Assembly (NCBI GenBank): GCA_002343685.1
Contig: DDRS01000041.1
Span: forward strand, 1 to 37,109
Direction: 5' to 3'
Source of the DNA: Thiobacillus denitrificans
GTDB lineage: Bacteria; Pseudomonadota; Gammaproteobacteria; Burkholderiales; Thiobacillaceae
DNA length: 37,109 nucleotides
Shown: piece by piece, positions 15,757 to 22,735 of the stretch
How positions within the stretch are numbered: position 1 is the stretch's first letter
How the letters are laid out: every line of letters starts with the position of its first letter
The notes under the pieces: generated by a model
Told to the model about the DNA's origin: nothing
The model's input: the letters and a program-made list of their open reading frames with translations, nothing else
Database searches by the model: none
Translations under genes and position numbers: made by a program

Positions 15757-15840
15757 TTCGTGGCGTTCGTTAGTCAAACATGCGGAAACCAAGCTTCGCG
15801 GCTCTCGTCCGATGGTCAGGAAAACTCCTTGCCAGAGCCG

Positions 15841-16635
15841 TCAATGCTGGCCACCTATCCATCCCTCGGCGAGGACCCCACCGCCCCAGACGGTCAGCAC
15901 CCCCAGGCCGATCAGCAAGGCTTGCTGAGCTGTGTGCATTAGTTCCACCCGCTTGTGCAACCCGGGAATCAAATCGGCAACCGCAACGTAAATCATGCCC
16001 GAGGCAGCCAAGGCGAGCATGTACGGCAGCAGGCCATGCAGAGGAGCCAACAGGAAGTAACCCAGCAAAGCGCCCAGCAGCATGGCAGCACTGGAAAGGA
16101 GGTTCAGCACCAGTGCCTGAACCTTGCTGTACCCGGAATGGAGCAGAATGAGAAAATCTCCGAGTTCCTGGGGTATCTCATGGGCGGCGATGGCGAAAGC
16201 CGTCACCAGTCCCAGCTTTACGTCCACCAGGAAGGCGGCGGCTATCATCACGCCGTCCACGAAGTTATGCACCGTGTCACCCACCGTGATCATCAGCCCC
16301 GAGCGGCCGTGATCATGGTGATGATCGCCGCCGGCAGGCGCACCGTGGGCCTCGCAATGCTCGGTGTGGCAATGTCGCCAGAGCACCAGCTTTTCCAGGA
16401 TGAAGAAGCTGAAGATGCCGGCCAATACAGCGCCGCTGAGAGTCTCGAAACCGCCGGAATGCTCCATGGCGTGGGGGAGGATTTCGAGAAAGGCCGCCCC
16501 CAACAGGGCGCCGATGGCGTAGCTCACCATCACCGGCACCCACTCCGCCTTCAGGTTCAAAGCCACGCTCGCCAGTAGCACGGACAACAGCCCGCCGGCA
16601 GCACTGGCGAGAAGGATCATAGCAAGCAGGCTCAT
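15841..16635 (-). CDS. ZIP-family divalent metal transporter
   Basis: 264 aa with about eight hydrophobic segments. Metal-site motifs are HNFVDGVMIAAAF in helix 4 and AAHEIPQELGDF in helix 5. The loop before helix 4 is histidine-rich (CHTEHCEAHG, then DHHHDHG), as in zinc ZIP proteins. ATG 16635 with GGAAAG six bases upstream is chosen over ATG 16683. Its start overlaps the stop of the short ompW-remnant frame (ATGA). ZIP proteins move Zn or other divalent metals into the cytoplasm; both hydrolases of this cassette need zinc, so supply for them is plausible, though this is inference. Confidence 0.9.
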   Translation of the reverse strand: MSLLAMILLASAAGGLLSVLLASVALNLKAEWVPVMVSYAIGALLGAAFLEILPHAMEHSGGFETLSGAVLAGIFSFFILEKLVLWRHCHTEHCEAHGAPAGGDHHHDHGRSGLMITVGDTVHNFVDGVMIAAAFLVDVKLGLVTAFAIAAHEIPQELGDFLILLHSGYSKVQALVLNLLSSAAMLLGALLGYFLLAPLHGLLPYMLALAASGMIYVAVADLIPGLHKRVELMHTAQQALLIGLGVLTVWGGGVLAEGWIGGQH

Positions 16636-16814
16636 GGCAGCTTTCCAGCAGTTTGCGAGTGCATGTAGCCCGGCCCCACGCATGTATAGGAAGGTATCGA
16701 ACGTTCCGGCAGGCCAATCTTGGCGCCTGAAACCTCGACTGCTTGCTCATGCGGATAGACGAGAATTACTTCCGCCACACTGATCGTACTAAACGCCCTG
16801 CTAACTACTCTCAT
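16632..16814 (-). pseudogene. Internally deleted ompW copy, now a 60-codon frame coupled to zip
   Basis: The frame starts MRVVSRAFSTIS behind GGAGGAGGAAG. It then reads VAEVILVYPHEQAVEVSG and AKIG, which aligns with ATELILTYPQEHDVTFAGTKIG in the middle of the intact OmpW encoded at 18252-18905. The leader before its start codon also resembles the ompW leader (GTCGAGGAGG against GTCAAGGAGG). Signal peptide and first strands are missing, and after KIG the similarity fades. This is best read as a second ompW gene that lost its middle and end. Its stop overlaps the zip start, so its translation may now serve to couple zip expression to the operon. Confidence 0.6.
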
Positions 16815-16855
16815 CTTCCTCCTCCTCGACATGAATGTCTCCTGGCGCAACACGA

Positions 16856-18127
16856 CTACTCCTTGAGTTTGGAAATCCCCAGCGCGCGCAACGTGAGACT
16901 TTCGTAGAGCGGCCCAACGTTGCCCTTCTTGATCTTGCGCAGGAAATATTTCTCGAACGCGATTTTGGCCAGATGCACCCACTTGCCTTCTGAGAACCAG
17001 TTGACGTTGCGCGGCGGGATCTGCGGCAGGGCCACGAACGCAATGCCGGTGTCGCCGAAGTCGGCCAGACAGACCGCGTTCCAGGTAGCCTTCTCGACAG
17101 GTTCCTTGCCGTCCAGCAGTGCGCGGATGTTGTGCGCGGTGGCCGTCACCATGGATTCGATCATGTAGCCGGTTTTGGGCACGCCAACCGGCAGCGGCGT
17201 GGCTTCGACCGGAGGAATGGCGACGCATACGCCGACGGAGAAGACGTTCTTGAAAGTGGGGTTGCGCTGGTACGGGTCGATGACGATGAAGCCGCGCGGG
17301 TTGGTCAGTCCTTCGATGCCGAGGACGGCATCCACCCCCTTGAAGGCAGGCAGCATCATGGAGTATTTGAACGGTAGCTCGTGCTGTTTCTTCTCGCTGC
17401 CGTCCTCGTTCACCTCGGTGACGAACATCTTGCCGGCCTCAACCTTGGTGACCTTGGCGTTGCAGATCCATTTGACGTGCTTGTCGCGGAAGGCCGATTC
17501 GATCATGCCCTTGGAGTCGCCGACACCGCCGAGGCCGAGATGGCCGATGTAGGGTTCGGCGGTGACGAAGGTGATGGGCACCTTGTCGCGCAGCTTGCGG
17601 CGGCGCAGGTCGGTTTCCATGATCATGGCAAATTCGTAGGCAGGGCCGTAGCACGAAGCGCCCTGGACGGCGCCGACGACGATGGGGCCAGGGTCTTTGA
17701 CGAAGGCCTGCCAGTTGTCGTTGGAGGTGACGGCGTGGTCGACATGGCAGACGGACTGGGTATGGCCGTTGGGGCCCAGGCCCTCGATTTCGTCGAAAGC
17801 CAGTTTGGGGCCGGTGGCAATCACCAGATAGTCGTAATCAACAATGCAGCCATTCTCCAGCTCAACCCGATTGTCGGCGGGATGTACGCGCTTCGCGGCA
17901 ACCGGAATGAAAACGATATTTTTCTTCTTGAGGATGGGCTCGATCGGCAGCTCGATGTCGCCACGCTTGCGCCAGTTGACCGCCACCCAGGGGTTCGATG
18001 GAACGAAGTGGAAGGTGGGCGTATTGGAGATGACCGTGATACGGTCCCCGGCTCGCGCGCTTTCGCGCATTTCAAACGCCATCGGCATGCCTCCGATGCC
18101 CGCCCCGAGAATAACGATGTGTGCCAT
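16856..18127 (-). CDS. sqr: Sulfide:quinone oxidoreductase
   Basis: 423 aa. Rossmann FAD motif GAGIGGMP (residues 8-15), second dinucleotide region IVVGAVQGASCYGPAYE, and the quinone-side stretch GVPKTGYMIESMVTATAHNI. Cysteines C127 (QSVCHVDHA), C159 (GASCYGP) and C353 (WNAVCLADFGDTG) correspond to the three redox cysteines of Acidithiobacillus ferrooxidans SQR, and the overall sequence follows that enzyme closely. It would oxidise sulfide to polysulfide or S0 at the cytoplasmic membrane, giving electrons to quinone. Here it would remove and use the H2S made by the CS2 and COS hydrolases. It lies 124 bp downstream of ompW, probably on the same sigma-54 transcript. Confidence 0.92.
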   Translation of the reverse strand: MAHIVILGAGIGGMPMAFEMRESARAGDRITVISNTPTFHFVPSNPWVAVNWRKRGDIELPIEPILKKKNIVFIPVAAKRVHPADNRVELENGCIVDYDYLVIATGPKLAFDEIEGLGPNGHTQSVCHVDHAVTSNDNWQAFVKDPGPIVVGAVQGASCYGPAYEFAMIMETDLRRRKLRDKVPITFVTAEPYIGHLGLGGVGDSKGMIESAFRDKHVKWICNAKVTKVEAGKMFVTEVNEDGSEKKQHELPFKYSMMLPAFKGVDAVLGIEGLTNPRGFIVIDPYQRNPTFKNVFSVGVCVAIPPVEATPLPVGVPKTGYMIESMVTATAHNIRALLDGKEPVEKATWNAVCLADFGDTGIAFVALPQIPPRNVNWFSEGKWVHLAKIAFEKYFLRKIKKGNVGPLYESLTLRALGISKLKE

Positions 18128-18251
18128 GTTGTGTTGCTCTATCTGTTGTTTTCCAGCTCATCAAAGCGGAACGACCGGTCACGCTGGCACTCCTTCCTGG
18201 AATGCCTGTCTCATGACCGGCCAAAAATGAAAAGGTGACGCCAGGGCCTTC

Positions 18252-18905
18252 CTAGAAGCGATACCCGATTCCAATGCTCGTCAACCACGGATTCACGTCG
18301 AGATCGGTCACCTTGGTGCCAGCCAGCGCGCCACCAGAGATGCGAATGTCTTTTGCTTCGATCTTCACGTACTTGACGTCCAGATTGACGAACCAGTTGG
18401 GCGCCATCTGGAAGTCAACCCCCACTTGGCCGGCCAGCCCCCAGCTGTTGCGATCCACATCGATTGGGGCATCAACACCAAGCGCTGGCGCGGCGTTGAG
18501 CTTGACGCTCGTAAGTCGGGTGTAATTCAGGCCCACGCCAGCGTATGGCCGTACGGGCCCCTCCGGCAGAAAGTGATATTGCAGCGTCAATGTGGGCGGG
18601 AGGTGTGTAACCGAGCCAATCTTAGTGCCGGCAAAAGTGACGTCATGCTCTTGCGGATAGGTGAGAATCAACTCCGTCGCAATGTTCTTTGTGAAAAAAT
18701 ACGTCACGTCCACCTCTGGAAACCATTTATCCTCCATCTCGGCCTTACCCAGGGCCGGAACAACGGCAGTCCTGGAATTATCGTTATCGACGTGCATGTT
18801 GAGGGCGCGAAGACGCACCAGCCACGGCCCCTCTTCCGCATAAGCGCTCGCTACGCAGAGCGTTGAACCGATAAGCGCGCTGCCAATCACTCTTTTCATC
18901 ATCAT
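18252..18905 (-). CDS. ompW: OmpW-family outer membrane protein
   Basis: 217 aa. A signal peptide (about residues 1-24, ending ASAYA) precedes an eight-strand OmpW barrel: WLVRLRALNM near the start, VDVTYFFTKNIATELILTYP, GVGLNYTRL, and the terminal SIGIGYRF ending in Phe as outer membrane proteins do. OmpW/AlkL proteins let small hydrophobic molecules cross the outer membrane, which fits CS2 or COS as substrate. Three ATG codons lie in a row; the first at 18905 follows GGAGGAGAAG. A sigma-54 promoter and paired enhancer sites lie directly upstream. A diverged, deleted copy lies at 16632-16814. Confidence 0.9.
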   Translation of the reverse strand: MMMKRVIGSALIGSTLCVASAYAEEGPWLVRLRALNMHVDNDNSRTAVVPALGKAEMEDKWFPEVDVTYFFTKNIATELILTYPQEHDVTFAGTKIGSVTHLPPTLTLQYHFLPEGPVRPYAGVGLNYTRLTSVKLNAAPALGVDAPIDVDRNSWGLAGQVGVDFQMAPNWFVNLDVKYVKIEAKDIRISGGALAGTKVTDLDVNPWLTSIGIGYRF

Positions 18906-18999
18906 CTTCTCCTCCTTGACTTGGATTCAGTTATTGCCGTGCTGCTTTCCCGTTGCTTCCTACCAGACCGGCAAATGTCGTCTGGCGCAGTTCCTGCAC

Positions 19000-19015
19000 T
19001 GCAATATGAATGCCA
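19000..19015 (-). promoter_or_regulatory. Sigma-54 promoter of the ompW-sqr operon
   Basis: On the minus strand TGGCATTCATATTGCA matches TGGCA-N6-TTGCA, with GG (19014-19013) and GC (19002-19001) ten bases apart. Transcription should begin near 18989, giving a leader of about 84 nt. Confidence 0.75.
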
Positions 19016-19068
19016 ACAACGCCGCCCTGAGAAATCAACCACTTACAACGTAACCCAAGCCGTTTATG

Positions 19069-19103
19069 TGAAGCGTAACTACACTCACTGAAGTGGCGCT
19101 TCA
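19069..19103. promoter_or_regulatory. Tandem inverted repeats, enhancer sites between ompW and the second activator
   Basis: TGAAGTGGCGCTTCA (19089-19103) is a perfect TGAAG-N5-CTTCA repeat; TGAAGCGTAACTACA (19069-19083) matches in 9 of the 10 arm bases. Centres are 20 bp apart and the near one is 62 bp from the -24 GG of the ompW promoter, the same geometry as at the COS hydrolase. They also lie 41-75 bp before the activator start at 19144, so autoregulation is possible. Confidence 0.7.
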
Positions 19104-19143
19104 TCCGAAGACGTTTTAGCTTTAGCGACGAGGAGTCTTACAG

Positions 19144-20715
19144 ATGTCAAACCTGACCCCCGAGGAGTTTCTCCATACCTTCATTGATGAAGCCCGGGAC
19201 ATAGCTCCCTTTTCCAGTTGCACCAGCCTGCAGTCTTTTATTCATCAGATTGTGTTCAAGGCAAGTGCTTGTCTGGAGGAACGCTACCGGGCGATTGAAG
19301 ATTTGCGCGGCGCACTGGCGCCCGAGCAATATGCACAGTTGATCGTGAACATCAAGAACAGCATTGGTGGCGAATTTGCGGTAGTTTCCAGCGACAAGCG
19401 AAGGGTGCATATCCATGCCCATCGATGTCCATTCGGCGAGATGGTGCATTCGGCCCCGGGGCTGTGCCATATGACCTCCAGCATCTTCGGTGGTATCGCG
19501 GCGCGTAATTTCGGCTACGCGAAAGTCGAACTTAAGAGCCGCATCGCGCTTGGTAGCGACCACTGCGATATCTGTATCCACCTGGACACATCTGCCGCGT
19601 CCGAGGTTCTCGGCGACGAGTATTTCAGCGATGGCTATCAGGTGATCGCCGAGGTACGCGCACCGGATGAGCTGCAAAAGGTTATCGAGGAGCGTTTGCA
19701 TACGCTGTGGAGTCAGGATCCCACGCGACAGACGAACGCGGATGTTTCGACACGCCCTTGCCTGATTGCCACCAGCGGGCAAATGCGAGATCTGCTGCGC
19801 GCAGTGGAGCGGATCGCCGACACCCGTGCGACCGTGCTGCTCAATGGCGAGACTGGGGTCGGCAAGGAAATACTGGCCAGATCCATCCACGGCATGTCTT
19901 CGCGCCTGAACCAGTCCTTCGTCGCGGTGAATTGCGGTAGCCTCCCGGCAGATCTGGTCGAGAGCGAATTGTTCGGCCATGAGCGCGGCGCCTTCACCGA
20001 TGCCAAACAACAACGGCAAGGCCGATTCGAACTCGCTGACCAAGGCACCTTGTTTCTGGACGAAGTCGACAGCCTGTCGCCGAAGGCCCAGGTGTCATTG
20101 CTACGGGTGTTGCAGGAGGGGCGCTTCGAGCGGGTTGGTGGGCACCAGCCAATAGCCTGCGATGTGCGGGTCATTGCAGCCAGCAATCGCAATCTCGCCG
20201 AACTGGTTGAGCGCGGCGAGTTCCGCAAGGACCTGTTCTTCCGTCTGAATGTCGTGCCATTGCACATACCACCGCTTCGTGAGCGGCGCGAGGACATAGC
20301 GCCTCTCGTCAAAATGCTACTGCGGCGGTTCGCGGACCGCTACCAGACTGCGGTCAAAGAGCTGTCTCCGGCCGCGATGCGCTGTCTGGAGGAACACGCG
20401 TGGCCTGGCAATGTCCGCGAACTGGAAAATGTCCTCGAACGCTCTTTCCTGTTTTCCGAGGGGCCAGTGATTCAACGTATCAGCTTCGATTTGGCGCCAC
20501 GCCTTGGGCATGTGCCATTGAACGAGACGGCCGACCTGCGACAACTGAAAAAGAATGCCGCCGACGAGGTCGAGCGGCGGGTCCTGGAATCTTTGCAGGA
20601 ACAGACCAGTGGTGATGTCAGGGCAATGGCCGCGGCGTTAAACCTCACGCAGCGTGCGATCTATCAGAAGCTCAGCCATCACGGTCTCGGTACGACGCGC
20701 GAGGCAAAGAGCTGA
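19144..20715 (+). CDS. Sigma-54 activator with cysteine-bearing MetOD1-like sensor domain (2)
   Basis: 523 aa, paralogue of the activator at 13133 over the whole length. The sensor has HRCPFGEMVHSAPGLC and MTSSIFGGIAARNFGYAKVE with C95, C108 and a C141-x2-C144 pair. AAA+ motifs: Walker A GETGVGKE (235-242), Walker B TLFLDE; the sigma-54 contact loop reads GAFTDA (282-287) instead of GAFTGA. A Fis-type HTH ends the protein (VRAMAAALNLTQRAIYQKL). ATG 19144 has GAGGAG nine bases upstream. It is divergent from ompW, with the paired repeats between them, so it is the best candidate for binding those sites. The loop variant occurs in other family members and need not abolish activity. Confidence 0.9.
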   Translation: MSNLTPEEFLHTFIDEARDIAPFSSCTSLQSFIHQIVFKASACLEERYRAIEDLRGALAPEQYAQLIVNIKNSIGGEFAVVSSDKRRVHIHAHRCPFGEMVHSAPGLCHMTSSIFGGIAARNFGYAKVELKSRIALGSDHCDICIHLDTSAASEVLGDEYFSDGYQVIAEVRAPDELQKVIEERLHTLWSQDPTRQTNADVSTRPCLIATSGQMRDLLRAVERIADTRATVLLNGETGVGKEILARSIHGMSSRLNQSFVAVNCGSLPADLVESELFGHERGAFTDAKQQRQGRFELADQGTLFLDEVDSLSPKAQVSLLRVLQEGRFERVGGHQPIACDVRVIAASNRNLAELVERGEFRKDLFFRLNVVPLHIPPLRERREDIAPLVKMLLRRFADRYQTAVKELSPAAMRCLEEHAWPGNVRELENVLERSFLFSEGPVIQRISFDLAPRLGHVPLNETADLRQLKKNAADEVERRVLESLQEQTSGDVRAMAAALNLTQRAIYQKLSHHGLGTTREAKS

Positions 20716-20767
20716 TCAGGTGGCAGGGTAAATGGGATCATGCCGCAGACTTGGATGCGCCGCTGCG

Positions 20768-20793
20768 AGCCGTAGCCCAATTGAGCTACGGCT
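20768..20793. terminator. Hairpin between convergent genes
   Basis: AGCCGTAGC (20768-20776) and GCTACGGCT (20785-20793) form a perfect 9-bp stem with an 8-nt loop between the convergent activator and hydrolase genes. No T tract is present on either strand. Confidence 0.5.
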
Positions 20794-20815
20794 ATAACGC
20801 ATTAGTTCGAGAGGG

Positions 20816-21364
20816 CTAACGCGCGAGGTATTCGTCCGTTGTCGTAATCGTGGCATAGGCGAATGCCAAGGCAGCCATCAGAGCAGCATGGACCTGTGCC
20901 GCGGGCACCACTTGTCCGCCAAACTCAAGGTCCATCGTCGCGCAAGCGTCGTGAACCAGGAGAACCTTGTAACCCAAGTCCGAAGCGGCTCGGCTGGTCG
21001 CATCGATGCACATGTGGCTCATCGCACCGATCACCACGACTTCTTCGATACCCTTTGCATCGAGCATCTGCTTCAGATCAGTCTTGAGGAACGAATTCGG
21101 ATAGTTCTTCAGGACGACCGGCTCGCCTTCAATGGGTGCAACAGCAGGATGAATCTGCGTGCCTTCCGTTCCCGGAACGAAGAAGGGAGCATCAGAAGTA
21201 GGAAATTCATGCCGGACGTGGATGACTGGATCATTGTTCGAGCGGGCGGCCGCGATGACACGGGCCGCGTTGGTTACCGCGTCCTCGATGCCGACCAGAG
21301 GCAGTTTGCCGGAAGGAAAATACTCGTTTTGCAGATCGACGACGACGACCGCACGTTTGCTCAT
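20816..21364 (-). CDS. Isochorismatase-family cysteine hydrolase
   Basis: 182 aa. The catalytic triad is visible: D10 in VVVVDLQNEY, K86 in VVLKNYPNSF and C119 in GAMSHMCIDATSRAA. Length and motifs fit the isochorismatase/nicotinamidase-like family, which hydrolyses amides or ethers of small molecules; the substrate cannot be told. It is divergent from the GlxA-type AraC gene, a common pairing in which the AraC protein controls the hydrolase. No sigma-54 site or TGAAG-N5-CTTCA repeat is present here, so it is probably outside the CS2 regulon. Confidence 0.9.
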   Translation of the reverse strand: MSKRAVVVVDLQNEYFPSGKLPLVGIEDAVTNAARVIAAARSNNDPVIHVRHEFPTSDAPFFVPGTEGTQIHPAVAPIEGEPVVLKNYPNSFLKTDLKQMLDAKGIEEVVVIGAMSHMCIDATSRAASDLGYKVLLVHDACATMDLEFGGQVVPAAQVHAALMAALAFAYATITTTDEYLAR

Positions 21365-21468
21365 GACGTTCTCCTATGCATAGATGAAACGAAATAGAGT
21401 CGACATGATCGGGCGCGGATCGCACAATGCGAAGTGGCGTTATCGACATTATTGGTGGCAGAAACGAC

Positions 21469-22443
21469 ATGGCCCACGATGAACCCGTCGAAATCGGGTT
21501 GGTGCTGTACCCAGGAGCGCAACTGGCGGCGGTGTTGGGGTTGACCGACCTATTCAGCTTGGCGAGCAGGATCGCCTCTAGCCGCCGGACGCAGGGTTCC
21601 AATCCCCTGCGCGTCAGTCATTGGCAATTGGACACATTGGGCAAAGCACCTGTCAGGATCTTCGATTCAGCCCCGGATGGCGAGGCCACGCTGTCCGTCC
21701 TCGTTCTGCCGCCCAGCCTGGGCGAACCGCTGTCACCACAAGCGGCCGCTCCGTTCACGGGCTGGCTGAGCCATCACCATGGCAAGGGCGTCACGCTTGG
21801 TTCGGTCTGCGCCGGGGCCTTCCTGCTGGGCGAGACCGGCCTGCTCAAGGGCCGGACGGTTACTACGCACTGGCTCCATGTCGAATTGTTCCAGGCCCGG
21901 TTCCCGGAAGCGCGTATGGACGCCGATCAGCTCATCATTGACGACGGTGACATCATCACCGCTGGCGGTGCGATGGCATGGACGGATTTGGGGCTGAGAC
22001 TCGTCGATCGTTTTCTCGGCCCGACGGTCATGATCGAGACCGCACGGATACTGCTGGTCGATCCTCCGGGTCGAGAACAGCGCTACTACAGCGTGTTCTC
22101 GCCAAGGCTGACCCACGGCGATATGTCTGTGCTCAAGGTGCAGCACTGGCTCCAGGCGACGGATGCCAAAGACATCGCGCTGGAGACGCTCGCCGAACAA
22201 GCAGGGTTGGAAGAACGGACCTTCCTGCGCCGCTTTCAAAAGGCGACCGGCATGACGACGAGGGAGTATTGCCAGCGGCTGCGTGTGGGCAAGGCACGCG
22301 AGATGCTGCAGTTCAGCCGGCTGCCCATTGACAGCATCGCCTGGGAAGTCGGTTACAGCGATCCTGCAGCCTTCCGGAAGGTCTTTTCCCGGATTGTCGG
22401 CCTGACGCCCGGCGAATATCGTCGGCGTTTTAGTGCTGAATGA
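21469..22443 (+). CDS. GlxA-type AraC-family regulator (DJ-1/PfpI plus AraC HTH)
   Basis: 324 aa. The N-terminal DJ-1/PfpI-like domain contains IGLVLYPGAQLAAVLGLTDL and the nucleophile-elbow-like GSVCAGAFLLGETGLL. The C-terminal 100 residues hold two AraC HTHs (LETLAEQAGLEERTFLRRFQ and IAWEVGYSDPAAFRKVFSRI). ATG 21469 is preferred by similarity to family N-termini; ATG 21427 is in frame and neither has a strong ribosome site. It is divergent from the isochorismatase-like gene and probably regulates it. A short stem AAAGGG/CCCTTT follows the stop (22456-22470). Confidence 0.88.
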   Translation: MAHDEPVEIGLVLYPGAQLAAVLGLTDLFSLASRIASSRRTQGSNPLRVSHWQLDTLGKAPVRIFDSAPDGEATLSVLVLPPSLGEPLSPQAAAPFTGWLSHHHGKGVTLGSVCAGAFLLGETGLLKGRTVTTHWLHVELFQARFPEARMDADQLIIDDGDIITAGGAMAWTDLGLRLVDRFLGPTVMIETARILLVDPPGREQRYYSVFSPRLTHGDMSVLKVQHWLQATDAKDIALETLAEQAGLEERTFLRRFQKATGMTTREYCQRLRVGKAREMLQFSRLPIDSIAWEVGYSDPAAFRKVFSRIVGLTPGEYRRRFSAE

Positions 22444-22735
22444 CAAAACCCGGGCAAAGGGGCACCCTTTCTTCGGATCTACCCGACCCGCAACTGAGCG
22501 CCGCGAACAGTCCGTGCTCCAGGCTCACAGCTAGCTAGCAGCAGCAGCAAAACCATACACGACGAAATACGCTGTTACTCGCCCGGATTATAGGGAGTGT
22601 GACACCGCATGAAATCTTGTTTTCCTCGTCACAATCCCTCCGATAACAGTCTTTGACCAGCGCCAACCTGCCCTCCACTCTCACACCTTAGGCACATCGC
22701 CGCAGATGGAGCGATAGGGCCATTGGGAGGTCGAG
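22444..22735. promoter_or_regulatory. Upstream region of the traG-trb operon with an inverted repeat
   Basis: No gene in this 0.3 kb, the right-hand cargo/backbone junction. AGGGAGTGTGAC (22592-22603) and GTCACAATCCCT (22628-22639) are 12-bp arms complementary at 11 positions and 24 bp apart, 97 bp before traG. They could bind a transfer regulator. No clear -35/-10 pair was recognised. Confidence 0.4.

Noticed and set aside
15955..18238. Plus-strand open frames opposite zip and sqr
   Set aside because: Low-complexity shadow translations; the minus-strand genes contain complete catalytic and transport motifs.
18983..18998. Plus-strand sigma-54-like TGGCGCAGTTCCTGCA before the second activator
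   Set aside because: GG-N10-GC spacing fits but the -12 part reads CTGCA and it overlaps the better ompW promoter on the other strand; not strong enough to list as a promoter.
22537..22550. AGCAGCAGCAGC-type short tandem repeat before traG
   Set aside because: Only a few units, not linked with any gene or structure.
10375..22735. Thiocyanate hydrolase or thiocyanate dehydrogenase as the COS source
   Set aside because: None of the cargo genes shows their motifs; CS2 from the second hydrolase is the only COS source encoded in the window.
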